Part shown: piece after piece, positions 51,368-60,074 of the stretch | Numbering within the stretch: position 1 is the stretch's first letter | How the letters are laid out: the number at the start of each line of letters is the position of its first letter | From: RUG626 sp051866775 | GTDB lineage: Bacteria; Bacillota; Clostridia; Oscillospirales; Oscillospiraceae | Direction of reading: 5' to 3' | Assembly (NCBI GenBank): GCA_051866775.1 | Contig: JBJDXR010000040.1 | Location: forward strand, 22,006 to 86,005 | DNA: 64,000 bases | Program-made: the position numbers and the translations under genes | The notes under the pieces: model-generated | Seen by the model: the letters and a program-made list of their open reading frames with translations, nothing else | Told to the model about the DNA's origin: nothing | The model's database searches: none

Positions 51368-52219
51368 TCACTGGGCAGCCCTGAGTGCGGCTTTTGCAAC
51401 GTGGCTTACAAGCACGGAGGTAGTGACCGAACCGACGCCGCCGGGTACCGGCGTTATGGCCCCCACGACAGGCTCGACGGACTTAAAGTCCACATCTCCG
51501 CACATCTTGCCGTCGGCGTCGGAATTTATTCCCACGTCAATGATTATCTGCCCGGGCGAGACGTGATCATTCGTTAAGACTCCGGCTCTTCCGGCGGCGG
51601 CTATTATGATATCCGCGCGGCGGGTCTCCTCTGAAAGGCTCTGCGTGCGGGTGTGACATACCGTTACAGTGGCGTTTTTGCCAAGGAGCAGCTGGGACAC
51701 GGGCTTCCCAATTACAAGGCTGCGCCCAAGAACTGCTGCGCGCTTTCCCGTAAGCTCGATACCGTAATGGTCCAAAAGCTCCGTGCAGGCCTCGGCCGTG
51801 CACGGGCAGAAGCCCTGTCCGCTGCCGGTAAACACCCCGGCAAGGGAGCCGTCGGTTATGCCGTCCACATCCTTATCCGGAAGCAGCGCGGCGCGCACCT
51901 TATCGTCACTTATATGCTTTGGCAGCGGGCGGAAGATGAGCACGCCATGAACAGAGCCGTCCCGGTTAAGCATGTCTATTGTGCCGAGCAGCTCCGCTTC
52001 GGACACATCCTCGGGAAAGATGATGTTTTTTACCTCAACACCCACAGAGTCACAGCGCTTCATAGTGCCGCGCTCATAAAAAATATCCGCGTCGTTTGCA
52101 CCGACGCGAACCATTGCCAGAGTCGGGATCACGCCCTTTTCGCGAAGCTGTGATACCAGCTTTGCCGTCTTCTCGTTAAGCGCCGCCGCGACCGGCGCGC
52201 CCTTTAAAATCTCCGCCAC
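51368..52219 (-). CDS. folD: Methylenetetrahydrofolate dehydrogenase/cyclohydrolase
   Basis: This 283-residue bifunctional enzyme of one-carbon metabolism has IFRPLPKHI, DVDGI, CPCTAEACTELLDHYGIELTGKRAAVLGRSLVIGKPVSQLLLGKNATVTVCHTRT and VGAITPVPGGVGSVTTSVLVSH, all as in FolD. It starts with GTG. Its product supplies formyl-THF for purine synthesis, linking it loosely to the pur genes. Confidence 0.96.
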   Translation of the reverse strand: MAEILKGAPVAAALNEKTAKLVSQLREKGVIPTLAMVRVGANDADIFYERGTMKRCDSVGVEVKNIIFPEDVSEAELLGTIDMLNRDGSVHGVLIFRPLPKHISDDKVRAALLPDKDVDGITDGSLAGVFTGSGQGFCPCTAEACTELLDHYGIELTGKRAAVLGRSLVIGKPVSQLLLGKNATVTVCHTRTQSLSEETRRADIIIAAAGRAGVLTNDHVSPGQIIIDVGINSDADGKMCGDVDFKSVEPVVGAITPVPGGVGSVTTSVLVSHVAKAALRAAQ

Positions 52220-52314
52220 GTCCTATATCTCCTTTTCAGATCTTAAGAAAGATTATACCAGAATAGGGACATATGTGCAATTTGTACTTCACTGCTGCTG
52301 TTGAGAACGAAATT

Positions 52315-52340
52315 CCTTACTGAGCTTAAGCTCAGCAAGG
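52315..52340 (-). terminator. Possible weak terminator between the GNAT gene and folD
   Basis: CTGAGC TTAA GCTCAG is a perfect palindrome, extended by CCTT/AAGG arms across one mismatch. It lies just past the acetyltransferase stop on the minus strand. The following T-run is short. Confidence 0.5.
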
Positions 52341-52353
52341 GTTTTGCTGCAGA

Positions 52354-52794
52354 TCAAAGCTCAAGTATCATCTGAAGGTAGGGGAGCGGCTCAAAGTCCA
52401 GGCTTTTATAAAGCGCCTGTGCGCGTGCGTTGTCCTTAGTTACCTCAAGCCTTACGCGCTTGGCGCCAAAGTATTTCTCAGCCTCTAAAAAGGCAAAAAA
52501 TTCCTTGCCCAATCCCATGGAGCGAAACTCTGGAAGGATGTACAGCTCCTCCACCCACAGAACGATCCCGCCGGCCTCCTGTGAATATGACTTTGATAGG
52601 AGCGCGTACCCGGCGGTTTTGCCATCCTGTTCTAAAATATATCCGAAGGTGTACGTATCCGAGCGCATCAGCTCGTTAAAGGTGTTCTCAAAATATTGCG
52701 CCGGGACTGTATGTGTAACTGCGGGAGAGGCGTAAAACTCTGAGACCATGGAGAGGTACTGCTCCCTGTCTGACGACACGATTTCTCTTATCAC
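52354..52794 (-). CDS. GNAT-family N-acetyltransferase
   Basis: This protein of about 146 residues has the GNAT acetyl-CoA-binding core: VEELYILPEFRSMGLGKEFFAFLEAEKYFGAKRVRLEVTKDNARAQALYKSLDF, with the R-x-x-G-x-G/A loop as RSMGLG. I favour GTG 52794, eight bases after AAGGAG, over the GTG at 52803 that touches that site. The acetyl acceptor is unknown. Confidence 0.85.
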   Translation of the reverse strand: MIREIVSSDREQYLSMVSEFYASPAVTHTVPAQYFENTFNELMRSDTYTFGYILEQDGKTAGYALLSKSYSQEAGGIVLWVEELYILPEFRSMGLGKEFFAFLEAEKYFGAKRVRLEVTKDNARAQALYKSLDFEPLPYLQMILEL

Positions 52795-52856
52795 GATTAT
52801 CACTCCTTAAAAGAATTATACACGGCCGAGGCTGGGAAGGCAAGACGGGAAAGGAG

Positions 52857-52880
52857 AAGGGGCGCTGAGAAGCGCCCCTT
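52857..52880 (-). terminator. Terminator of the mgl operon
   Basis: AAGGGGCGCT and AGCGCCCCTT form a perfect 10-bp stem with a GAGA loop. It includes part of the mglC stop codon and is followed on the minus strand by TCTCCTTT. Confidence 0.75.
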
Positions 52881-53928
52881 ACCGCTTGACAAGATATTTT
52901 CTCATGTCTATGGCGCAGGCAAACAGTATAATTGCGCCTTTTATCAGATATTGAAGGTTCTGGTCGATGGATATCATATTAAGTCCGACGAATATGAGCC
53001 TTAAAAGAAACACTCCGATGACTATTCCGCGTATATGTCCTATGCCTCCGACGAAGGACACACCGCCAATGACACAGGCGGCAATGGCGTCCAGCTCGTA
53101 ATTTAAGCCGGTGTTTGAGGTGTTGGAGCCTATCCGCGCCCCCTCAATAAAGCCGGTGATGCCGTACATCGCACCCGCCAGGGCAAATACGCCTATAGTC
53201 GTTGCAAACACGTTGACGCCGGAGACCCTCGCCGCCTCCTCGTTCGCGCCAAGAGCGAACATATTTTTACCAAAAGTAGTCTTGTTCCATACAAACCATA
53301 TAAGTGCGGTAAGAATGATGGCGAACCAAACGTAATTTGGAATCGGGTTTCCGCCTATGGAAAGGATGGAGCCTTTGACAAAATTGGTATAGCTTGAATC
53401 AAGGCTGGAGATCGCCATTCCGCCGTTGTTCCCCATCTGGACATAGATAAGAAGTATGGTGTATACGATAAGCTGTGTTGCCAGCGTGACTATAAAGGGG
53501 TGGAGCTTGAATTTTGCCACAAAGAAACCGTTGAACGCGCCAATCAGGACGCCGATTATCACCGCCGCGAGAATGACCACCGGTATCGGCAGAGTGCCTA
53601 TCTGGGGCCACATCTTTGTGGCGGAACCTGCCATTTGCAAAAGCGAGGCGGAGACACAGGCCGTAAAGCCCACAATACGCCCCGCGGAAAGGTCCGTGCC
53701 GGTCAGGACGATACAGCCGGCAATGCCCAGCGCCGCGGGAAGGGAGGCTGCCGACAGGGATATGACGTTTATTATCGAGCTTATTTTTATAAAGTTCGGA
53801 TTTCTGATCGCGATATATATGACGGCGACCACCATGATGATTATCAGGGCGTTATCCAAAAGGAGATCACCCACGCGCCGGCGGTCCCATTTTTGCTTTT
53901 CCTTTTTGACCTCTGAGTTGTTTGACAT
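52879..53928 (-). CDS. mglC: Galactose/glucose-type ABC transporter permease MglC
   Basis: This protein of about 349 residues has around ten membrane helices, with the RbsC/MglC-type stretches LTGTDLSAGRIVGF, GAFNGFFVAKFKLHPFIVTLAT and ELDAIAACVIGGVSFVGGIG. ATG 53928 has GAGGGA six bases upstream, better than ATG 53934. It forms the membrane channel for MglA and MglB and is the last gene of mglBAC. Confidence 0.92.
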   Translation of the reverse strand: MSNNSEVKKEKQKWDRRRVGDLLLDNALIIIMVVAVIYIAIRNPNFIKISSIINVISLSAASLPAALGIAGCIVLTGTDLSAGRIVGFTACVSASLLQMAGSATKMWPQIGTLPIPVVILAAVIIGVLIGAFNGFFVAKFKLHPFIVTLATQLIVYTILLIYVQMGNNGGMAISSLDSSYTNFVKGSILSIGGNPIPNYVWFAIILTALIWFVWNKTTFGKNMFALGANEEAARVSGVNVFATTIGVFALAGAMYGITGFIEGARIGSNTSNTGLNYELDAIAACVIGGVSFVGGIGHIRGIVIGVFLLRLIFVGLNMISIDQNLQYLIKGAIILFACAIDMRKYLVKR

Positions 53929-53942
53929 TAACATTCCCTCGC

Positions 53943-55436
53943 TTATACATACTTAGCGGCCAGAGAGAGGATCTCCTCCTGACTGGCGCTTTTTGCAACC
54001 GTCTCCCCGGCAAGCCTGCCGCCGGACATGACTATTATCCTGTCGCATACTCCCAGCAGCTCCGGCATTTCTGAGGAGACCATGATTATACCCTTGCCCT
54101 CCTTTGCCAGATCGATCATCAGCTGGTATATCTCAAATTTTGCACCCACGTCTATACCACGTGTCGGCTCGTCAAGAAGCAGTATCTCCGGCTTCGTCAG
54201 GAGCCACCGTCCGATGATCACCTTTTGCTGGTTGCCTCCGGACAGTGTACGTATCTGGGTTTTTTGACTGGGCGTCTTTATGCGCATGGCCTTTATTGCC
54301 CAGTCGGTATCCTGGCGCATCTTCTTGTCGCTGAGGACTACCCCTCCAGAGAGATAGCTGCTTAGGTTTGATATCACAGTGTTCTCCCTGATGTCCCTGA
54401 TTCCAAATATACCGGTGGAGCGGCGTTCCTCTGTTAGGAGGGCAAAGCCGTTTTTAATGGACTCCCTGGGAGTGCGGTTGTGGAGCCTTTTGCCGTGGAG
54501 GAATATCTCTCCACCTTCCCGTGTCTGAACGCCGAAAAGTGTCTCAAGAACCTCGGTCCTTCCGGAGCCGTCAAGTCCAGCCACACCGAGTATTTCGCCT
54601 TTTCTCAGCGAAAACGACACGTCTTTAAGATGGCTGTATCTGCCGCTCATGCCCTTTACCTCAAGGATCACCTCGCCGGGATGGTTCTCCTTTACAGGAA
54701 AGCGGTTTGTAAGCTCGCGGCCTACCATGAGCTTTATTATCTCATCCATGGTAAGCTCTTTAGCGGGCCTTGTAGCCACCCAGCGCCCGTCTCGCATTAT
54801 GGTCACGTCGTCGGATATGCGCAGGATCTCCTCCATCTTGTGGGAGATGTAAATTATCCCGCAGCCTTTCTCTTTGAGCATGCCTATGATACGGAATAGC
54901 TGGCCGACCTCGGCCTCCGTCAGGGAGGAGGTCGGCTCGTCCAGGACGATAATCTTTGAGTCGTAGGACACGGCCTTTGCAATTTCCACCATCTGGCGCT
55001 GGGACACGGACATGGTGGACATTATCGTTTTTGGGTCGACGGTTATGCCAAGCTCTGAGAAGATCTCACGCGTGCGCGTAAGCATCTCCCGCTCGTTTAC
55101 AACGCCGAATTTTCCTGGGTAGCGGCCCAGCCACAGGTTGTCCAGCACGCTGCGGGTAAGCGCCTGATTAAGCTCCTGATGTACCATTGCGACGCCGTTT
55201 TCCAGGGCCTCCTTTGAGCTTTTAAAGTTGACCTCCCGGCCTTCGAGTACTATGGTGCCGCTGTCCTTGCTGTAAATGCCGAACAGGCACTTCATTAGGG
55301 TCGATTTCCCGGCGCCGTTTTCGCCCATCAGCGCGTGGACGGTCCCGGGCCGTACGGACAGTGAAACGTCGTCAAGCGCCTTTACGCCGGGAAAGGATTT
55401 TGATATATTTTTCATCTCAAGCAGAGCGTCTGCCAT
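53943..55436 (-). CDS. mglA: Sugar ABC transporter ATP-binding protein MglA
   Basis: This 497-residue protein has two ABC domains in tandem. Domain 1 has the P-loop GENGAGKSTLMK, signature MSVSQRQMVEIAKA and Walker B KIIVLDEPTSSL. Domain 2 has the degenerate GLDGSGRTE loop, signature TLSGGNQQKVIIGRWL and ILLLDEPTRGIDVG. This two-domain layout is typical of the ribose/galactose/xylose group. AGGAGGAG precedes the start. Confidence 0.96.
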   Translation of the reverse strand: MADALLEMKNISKSFPGVKALDDVSLSVRPGTVHALMGENGAGKSTLMKCLFGIYSKDSGTIVLEGREVNFKSSKEALENGVAMVHQELNQALTRSVLDNLWLGRYPGKFGVVNEREMLTRTREIFSELGITVDPKTIMSTMSVSQRQMVEIAKAVSYDSKIIVLDEPTSSLTEAEVGQLFRIIGMLKEKGCGIIYISHKMEEILRISDDVTIMRDGRWVATRPAKELTMDEIIKLMVGRELTNRFPVKENHPGEVILEVKGMSGRYSHLKDVSFSLRKGEILGVAGLDGSGRTEVLETLFGVQTREGGEIFLHGKRLHNRTPRESIKNGFALLTEERRSTGIFGIRDIRENTVISNLSSYLSGGVVLSDKKMRQDTDWAIKAMRIKTPSQKTQIRTLSGGNQQKVIIGRWLLTKPEILLLDEPTRGIDVGAKFEIYQLMIDLAKEGKGIIMVSSEMPELLGVCDRIIVMSGGRLAGETVAKSASQEEILSLAAKYV

Positions 55437-55455
55437 GGGATCTCCTCCTTTAGGG

Positions 55456-56547
55456 TCAGCCTGTGTAAATGCCGTACGGGACGCGTATTTTGCTTACATT
55501 TTCGTCTACGTTCAGGTCATCCGTGTTTGCCATAAGCTCATCACCGTTTATGACGTTCTTGGTGAGCCTCGCTATGGTGTCGGCCATGCCCTCGGAGTCC
55601 TGCATGACCGTTCCGGTCATCTTTCCGGAGTTTATAAGCTGCCTGGCATTTTCAACAGCGTCAACGCCGAACACGGGAATGGACTTGCCTGAGCCGGTAT
55701 TATAGCCTACGGTTTGAAGTGAGGATATTGCCCCGGCGGCCATGTCATCGTTATTGGCAATGACCATCTCCACCATGTTGTTGTTCGCCTCGGAATATTC
55801 CGAAAGTATTGTGTCCATATAGTTTGTGGCGGCTGCCGCTGACCACTGGCCGCTTTGGTCCACCAGATAGCCGGCTGTATTGTTTTTGTCGTAGAAGGCG
55901 AGCGGTGACTTGCCGTTATCCTCCAGTATTTTGTTGCAGTCCTCTACGGAGTATCTTGTGCGGTACTCCGATTCGGCATTTCCCGACTGTCCCTTAAACA
56001 GTACGTATGATATGGCGCCGTCGCCGTTTAAGTCGGTTTTATCGTAATTTTCCAGCAGATAGTTTGCTATCATCTCGCCCTGCATATGTCCTGCTTCAGC
56101 GGCGTCGGTTCCGACAAAGGCACACTTGTCATAGCTTGACACCACGGCATCCGAGACCTCCCGGTTAAAGAAGATGATGGGTATTCCCGCGCTGCGCGCC
56201 GACTCCACGGCGGAGATAGCGGCGTCATCTGAGGAGGTCTCGACTATATTAACGATAAGAAGGTCGACGCCATTTGTTATTGCCGTTGATATCTGCTCGG
56301 ACTGGGTGGTCTGATTGCCGTTGCCGTCATAGTTCTGATACTTTATCCCCAGAGCCTTAAGCTCCGAGTCCATGCTTGCCCTGACGCTGGAGATATATAC
56401 ATCGGCGTAGGTGTAGTAAAATACGCCCGCGCTCATGCCTGAGGCGGGGTTTGCCGGACCGCTGTTTCCCTCACTGTGATTGCCGTTACAGCCGGCGCAG
56501 AGGAATAGCAGCAGGACGGTAAGGATTATTGCAGAGAGCTTTTTCAT
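55456..56547 (-). CDS. mglB: Galactose/glucose-binding lipoprotein MglB
   Basis: This protein of about 363 residues has a lipoprotein signal (MKKLSAIILTVLLLFLCAGCNG). Visible are DLLIVNIVETSSDDAAISAV, the EF-hand-like calcium loop DLNGDGAISYVLFKGQ found in E. coli MglB, and a sugar-site region with AGYLVDQSGQWSAAAATN and IANNDDMAAGAISSLQ. ATG 56547 follows AAAGGAG. D-galactose or D-glucose is the probable ligand by family. Confidence 0.92.
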   Translation of the reverse strand: MKKLSAIILTVLLLFLCAGCNGNHSEGNSGPANPASGMSAGVFYYTYADVYISSVRASMDSELKALGIKYQNYDGNGNQTTQSEQISTAITNGVDLLIVNIVETSSDDAAISAVESARSAGIPIIFFNREVSDAVVSSYDKCAFVGTDAAEAGHMQGEMIANYLLENYDKTDLNGDGAISYVLFKGQSGNAESEYRTRYSVEDCNKILEDNGKSPLAFYDKNNTAGYLVDQSGQWSAAAATNYMDTILSEYSEANNNMVEMVIANNDDMAAGAISSLQTVGYNTGSGKSIPVFGVDAVENARQLINSGKMTGTVMQDSEGMADTIARLTKNVINGDELMANTDDLNVDENVSKIRVPYGIYTG

Positions 56548-56570
56548 ATGGGTTCTCCTTTTTAATAAAT

Positions 56571-56604
56571 AATAAAGGCAAGGCCTGTATGCCTTGCCTT
56601 TATT
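56571..56604 (-). terminator. Terminator between the polymerase operon and mglB
   Basis: A perfect 14-bp stem (56571-56584 with 56591-56604) has a 6-nt loop, with T-rich sequence following on the minus strand. I see no separate promoter in the 55-bp gap to mglB, so some mgl transcription may come from read-through or from a promoter inside the upstream gene. Confidence 0.8.
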
Positions 56605-56857
56605 ATGTCCGGGTAATCCGCCGTTCAACAAACCATTTGTCTTCTTCTAAAAAAAGGAAGGTTTCAGTCCGCCCGATGCGCACTGTATAGCGCATCCCGG
56701 TGCCGCCGGCCTTAAGGCTTGCCGCCCTGCGCACATCCAGCACCCGGTCAATTTCATACTCATGCCCGTCCTCCCATATGACCGAAGTGGGAAGGAGCCG
56801 TCCATCCGGCCTAAATATGGCCTTTACACCGACGTATACCTTTATAGGAGCATCCAT
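56603..56857 (-). CDS. Small protein encoded with the Y-family polymerase
   Basis: This 84-residue protein has a beta-rich pattern (IKVYVGVKAIFRPDGRLLPTSVIWEDGHEYEIDRVLDVRRAASLKAGGTGMRYTVRIG). It resembles in size and layout the small proteins of unknown function (DUF6504-like) that accompany Y-family polymerases; that link is recalled, not searched. It is 19 bp downstream of dinB on the same strand and shares its promoter. Confidence 0.75.
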   Translation of the reverse strand: MDAPIKVYVGVKAIFRPDGRLLPTSVIWEDGHEYEIDRVLDVRRAASLKAGGTGMRYTVRIGRTETFLFLEEDKWFVERRITRT

Positions 56858-56876
56858 AAAAATACCTCATAATAGC

Positions 56877-58121
56877 TCAGATGTTTTTAAAATACCCTAC
56901 TGGGTGTATAACATGGTCGTCCTTGGGATTTATATTTGTAAGTGTACTGTCGATAGTCGTGACGGCCCTGCCTATAGAGTAGTGGCCGAACCTGCGGCGG
57001 ATGTTATCAACGGCTCTCTCAAGACGCTCGTGCTTTTCACGCTGTTCAGGGCTTTCAAAGAGCGAGATTTGATCCGGAGAGGAGGCGGGCACCAGCCCGG
57101 AGGCGGTTACGCCTATTGAGCGCAGGGGCTTTTTCCAGTCGTAATTTTCCCGCAGCAGGGACATCGCCGCCCTGTGCAGCTCCGAGGCAAGGCATGTGGG
57201 TGTGTAGAGACTTGTCTGGCGCTCGAAGGAATAAAGGGAACTGTCCCGCAGGCCTATCTGTACTGTCGTCGCCTTGAGGCCCTGCTCACGCAGGCGCTCA
57301 GCAACGCTTTCGCACAGCATGTAAAAAATTATTTTAGCGTCCTGCTCGCAGGTGAGATCCCGTGGGGTGGTGGTTGAATTTCCGATGCTCTTAACCGCGT
57401 TTACTTCTCCGGCCAGAGCCACCGGAGAGGAGTCGCGTCCGTTGGCGAAGGAGTGGAGGATCAGCCCCCACTTTCCTAAGCGTTGCTCTAAAAGCTCTAC
57501 GGGCGCCTGAGCTATCCCGCCGATGGTGGCTATGTTGTAATCCCGCAGCTTGCGGGTGGTGGCGGGTCCCACATAGAGAAGGTCGGACGCCGGCAGCGGC
57601 CATACCCTGCTGCGGAAATTTTCTCTGGAGAATACGGTGACCGCGTCGGGCTTCTTATAGTCGCTGCCAAGCTTTGCAAATATCTTGTTAAAGGAGACGC
57701 CTACGCTGACGGTAACGCCAAGCTCCGTCTTTATCTGTCTGCGGATGTGATCCGCCAGGGAGGCTCCGTTTTTTCCTGTGCTGCCGGTCACATCCACCCA
57801 CGCCTCATCAATGCCGAACGGCTCCACGCGGTCTGAATACTGGCAGAAGATCTCCCGCGCCATACGGGAGAAGCGCAGATACAGCTCAAATCTCGGCGGG
57901 ACGGTTATGAGCTGCGGACATTTCTGCTTTGCCTGCCATATAGCCTCACCCGTTTTTACGCCGAATTTTTTTGCGTGCTCGTTTTTGGCGAGTATAATAC
58001 CGTGACGGGCCTCCGCGTCGCCGCTGACCGCAACGGGCTTATCCCGCAGCTCCGGACGGTAGAGGCACTCTATGCTGGCGTAGCAGCTGTTTATATCTAT
58101 GTGGAATATTGTCCTGTCCAT
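56877..58121 (-). CDS. dinB: Y-family DNA polymerase (DinB/Pol IV-like)
   Basis: This 414-residue translesion polymerase has the catalytic acidic motifs FHIDINSCYASIE and PFGIDEAWVDVTG, SVGVSFNKIFAKLGSDYKKPD, a helix-hairpin-helix thumb and a C-terminal little-finger domain. DQISLF near residue 360 is a sliding-clamp binding motif. A divergent LexA-like repressor and palindromes over its promoter indicate damage-inducible expression. Confidence 0.93.
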   Translation of the reverse strand: MDRTIFHIDINSCYASIECLYRPELRDKPVAVSGDAEARHGIILAKNEHAKKFGVKTGEAIWQAKQKCPQLITVPPRFELYLRFSRMAREIFCQYSDRVEPFGIDEAWVDVTGSTGKNGASLADHIRRQIKTELGVTVSVGVSFNKIFAKLGSDYKKPDAVTVFSRENFRSRVWPLPASDLLYVGPATTRKLRDYNIATIGGIAQAPVELLEQRLGKWGLILHSFANGRDSSPVALAGEVNAVKSIGNSTTTPRDLTCEQDAKIIFYMLCESVAERLREQGLKATTVQIGLRDSSLYSFERQTSLYTPTCLASELHRAAMSLLRENYDWKKPLRSIGVTASGLVPASSPDQISLFESPEQREKHERLERAVDNIRRRFGHYSIGRAVTTIDSTLTNINPKDDHVIHPVGYFKNI

Positions 58122-58145
58122 AGCATATCCCTCCTGACGTATCTT

Positions 58146-58180
58146 TATTATAATACTCTTTATAAGAGAAAATCAACTGG
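58146..58180 (-). promoter_or_regulatory. dinB promoter with an operator in the spacer
   Basis: On the minus strand TTGATT and TATAAT are 18 bp apart. The palindrome CTCTTTATAAGAG (58156-58168) fills the spacer, so a bound repressor would block RNA polymerase. Confidence 0.75.
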
Positions 58181-58230
58181 TAATTACTCTTATAAAGAGA
58201 AAAAATTAAAATAATACTTGTTTAAGGAGT
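58156..58230. promoter_or_regulatory. Three helically phased operators between dinB and the repressor
   Basis: CTCTTTATAAGAG (58156-58168) and its exact inverse CTCTTATAAAGAG (58187-58199) are joined by a weaker third site, ACTTGTTTAAGGAGT (58216-58230). Centres lie at about 58162, 58193 and 58223, 30-31 bp apart, or three helical turns. Confidence 0.72.
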
Positions 58231-58246
58231 AAAGCTGTGGTATGCT
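58218..58246 (+). promoter_or_regulatory. Promoter of the LexA-like repressor gene
   Basis: TTGTTT at 58218-58223 and TATGCT at 58241-58246 are 17 bp apart. The third operator covers the -35, which fits autorepression. Confidence 0.6.
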
Positions 58247-58273
58247 GTATTTAAAAGGACGGAGGTGCGCTAT

Positions 58274-58981
58274 ATGCTTGATATACACCATATAAAATTG
58301 GGTGATACGCTGCGGGAGCTTCGGAAAAAGCGCGGCGTTTCACAGGCGCAGGCCGCCGAGTATTTAACGGCTCACGGCTGTGCTGCAACGCAGAAGGCCG
58401 TGTCCAAGTGGGAGCGGGAGGACACCCAGCTCAGCGCACGGCAGCTTCTTCTGCTGTGTGAGCTTTATGATGTGCGGGATGTGCTCAGCGTATTCTGCGG
58501 GTATAAAAGAGCGGATGGCCGATTAAACGCTGTGGGGCGCAGGCGTGTTGAGGAATATATCCGCCTTCTTGAAGGTGACAGCGAGTTTTCTGAGCAGCCC
58601 AGTCCCAGGGCCGCGCACATAACCCGGACGATACCGCTCTATGACCTGCCGGTGTCCGCCGGAACAGGGCAGCTTCTTGACAGCGACAGCTATGAGCTTA
58701 TAGAGATAGACGAGACGGTCCCCCTGTCGGCGACCTTTGCCGTCAGGATAAGCGGGGACAGCATGACCCCGCGCTATATAGATAAGCAGGTGATCTATGT
58801 CCGCCCCCAGCAGACGCTGGAGCCGGGGGAGATAGGAATATTTCTTTTAAACGGCGATGCCTATTGTAAGCAGCTGTCCAGGGACGGCGGAGCGGCTCTT
58901 ATATCATTGAACAAAAAATATCCGCCGATAGAAATTTCAGAATACGATGAGATGAGGATAATAGGAAAGGTTGTGGGATAA
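58274..58981 (+). CDS. LexA-like repressor: XRE helix-turn-helix plus S24 self-cleaving peptidase
   Basis: This 235-residue protein has an XRE-type DNA-binding domain (residues 8-65). A linker leads to an S24 peptidase domain with a probable self-cleavage site Ala129-Gly130 (PVSAGTGQ), nucleophile Ser163 (GDSMTP) and general-base Lys199 (AYCKQL). This is the LexA/CI mechanism, in which RecA filaments trigger self-cleavage, but the DNA-binding domain is phage-CI-like and not the LexA winged helix. ATG 58274 follows GGAGGTG. It probably represses itself and the divergent polymerase operon. Confidence 0.9.
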   Translation: MLDIHHIKLGDTLRELRKKRGVSQAQAAEYLTAHGCAATQKAVSKWEREDTQLSARQLLLLCELYDVRDVLSVFCGYKRADGRLNAVGRRRVEEYIRLLEGDSEFSEQPSPRAAHITRTIPLYDLPVSAGTGQLLDSDSYELIEIDETVPLSATFAVRISGDSMTPRYIDKQVIYVRPQQTLEPGEIGIFLLNGDAYCKQLSRDGGAALISLNKKYPPIEISEYDEMRIIGKVVG

Positions 58982-59027
58982 TATATCCATATTTTCCCCA
59001 CTGAAACAACAAAAATGACAAAATACT

Positions 59028-59070
59028 GCCTCCCGGTCACCACTATTAAACGGTGACCGGGAGGCTTTTT
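59028..59070 (+). terminator. Terminator after the LexA-like repressor
   Basis: GCCTCCCGGTCACC and GGTGACCGGGAGGC form a perfect 14-bp stem with a 10-nt loop and five T. Confidence 0.9.
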
Positions 59071-59086
59071 CATTAATTCAAGTTCC

Positions 59087-59116
59087 GTATTAAATGAGCC
59101 TGCCGGGGAAATACTG
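59087..59116 (+). promoter_or_regulatory. Sigma-F/sigma-G type promoter of sigG
   Basis: GTATT at 59087-59091, a 15-bp spacer and GGAAATACTG at 59107-59116 match the forespore consensus (GYATA, 15 bp, GGnnAnAHTR) at all -10 positions and four of five -35 positions. Confidence 0.72.
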
Positions 59117-59203
59117 ATACTGCGTTTGATAAAAACAGCCGGCTGTTTTTATAGGGCCACAAAAGAAGCTGGAAGCGAAAATCCTTCCGGGGAGGCAATT
59201 TTA

Positions 59204-59974
59204 GTGCAGGGTAAAGTAGAGATATGCGGAATAAACACATCAAAGCTGCCGGTGCTGAAGAACGATGAGGCGCTGGAGCTTCTTAAGCGCGCAAGGCAGG
59301 GTGACAACGATGCCAGAGATGCGCTGATAAGCGGCAATTTGCGGCTTGTTTTGTCTGTGATTCAAAAGTTCACCAACAGGGGAGAGAACGCGGATGATAT
59401 CTTCCAGGTGGGATGTATAGGACTAATAAAGGCAATAGATCATTTTGATTTAAATATGGGAGTTATGTTCAGCACCTATGGAGTGCCCATGATCGTGGGA
59501 GAGATTCGCCGGTACCTGCGGGATAACAGCCCCGTGAGGGTCAGCCGCAGCATACGGGACACCGCGTACAAGGTGCTGCAGATGAAGGAGAAGCTTTTAA
59601 ATGAAAACCAGCGCGAGCCGACGCCGGATGAGATAGCCAAGGCACTGGGGATTAAGCGTGAGGATGTGGTCATCGCAATGGACGCGGTGGTGGATCCGGT
59701 GAGTCTCTATGAGCCTATTTATAACGACAGCGGCGATGCCGTATGCGGAATGGATCAGATAGGTGACACAAAAAATACGGATGAGAGCTGGCTGGAGCAG
59801 ATAGCTATTTCCGAGGCCATAGACAGGCTTTCCGACAGGGAGAAGCACATTTTGAGCCTGCGTTTTTATGAGGGAAAGACCCAGATGCAGGTAGCGGCGG
59901 AGGTTGGGATAAGTCAGGCACAGGTTTCCCGATTAGAAAAAAACGCAATAAATCAGATAAAAAAAGACATATAA
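59204..59974 (+). CDS. sigG: Late forespore sigma factor sigma-G
   Basis: This 256-residue protein starts at GTG 59204 with QGKVEICGINTSKLPVLKNDE, nearly the same as the Bacillus sigma-G N-terminus, and a GGGGAGG site precedes it. Regions 2, 3 and 4 are complete (NLRLVLSVIQKFTNRGENADDIFQVGCIGLIKAIDHFDL, VRVSRSIRDTAYKVLQMKEKL, LSDREKHILSLRFYEGKTQMQVAAEVGISQAQVSRLEK). It drives late forespore genes. A forespore-type promoter lies about 90 bp upstream. Confidence 0.95.
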   Translation: MQGKVEICGINTSKLPVLKNDEALELLKRARQGDNDARDALISGNLRLVLSVIQKFTNRGENADDIFQVGCIGLIKAIDHFDLNMGVMFSTYGVPMIVGEIRRYLRDNSPVRVSRSIRDTAYKVLQMKEKLLNENQREPTPDEIAKALGIKREDVVIAMDAVVDPVSLYEPIYNDSGDAVCGMDQIGDTKNTDESWLEQIAISEAIDRLSDREKHILSLRFYEGKTQMQVAAEVGISQAQVSRLEKNAINQIKKDI

Positions 59975-60021
59975 TGTTGCACTCCAAAACCGCAGGTGAT
60001 AAAATAAGGATTAATTCCGAT

Positions 60022-60050
60022 TTAGTACGGTAAATCCAATATTATATAAT
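60022..60050 (+). promoter_or_regulatory. Promoter of ilvE
   Basis: TTAGTA and a perfect TATAAT are 17 bp apart, 25 bp before the start codon. The -35 is weak. Confidence 0.55.
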
Positions 60051-60074
60051 CTGCGGCAAAAGGAGCTGTTTTAT

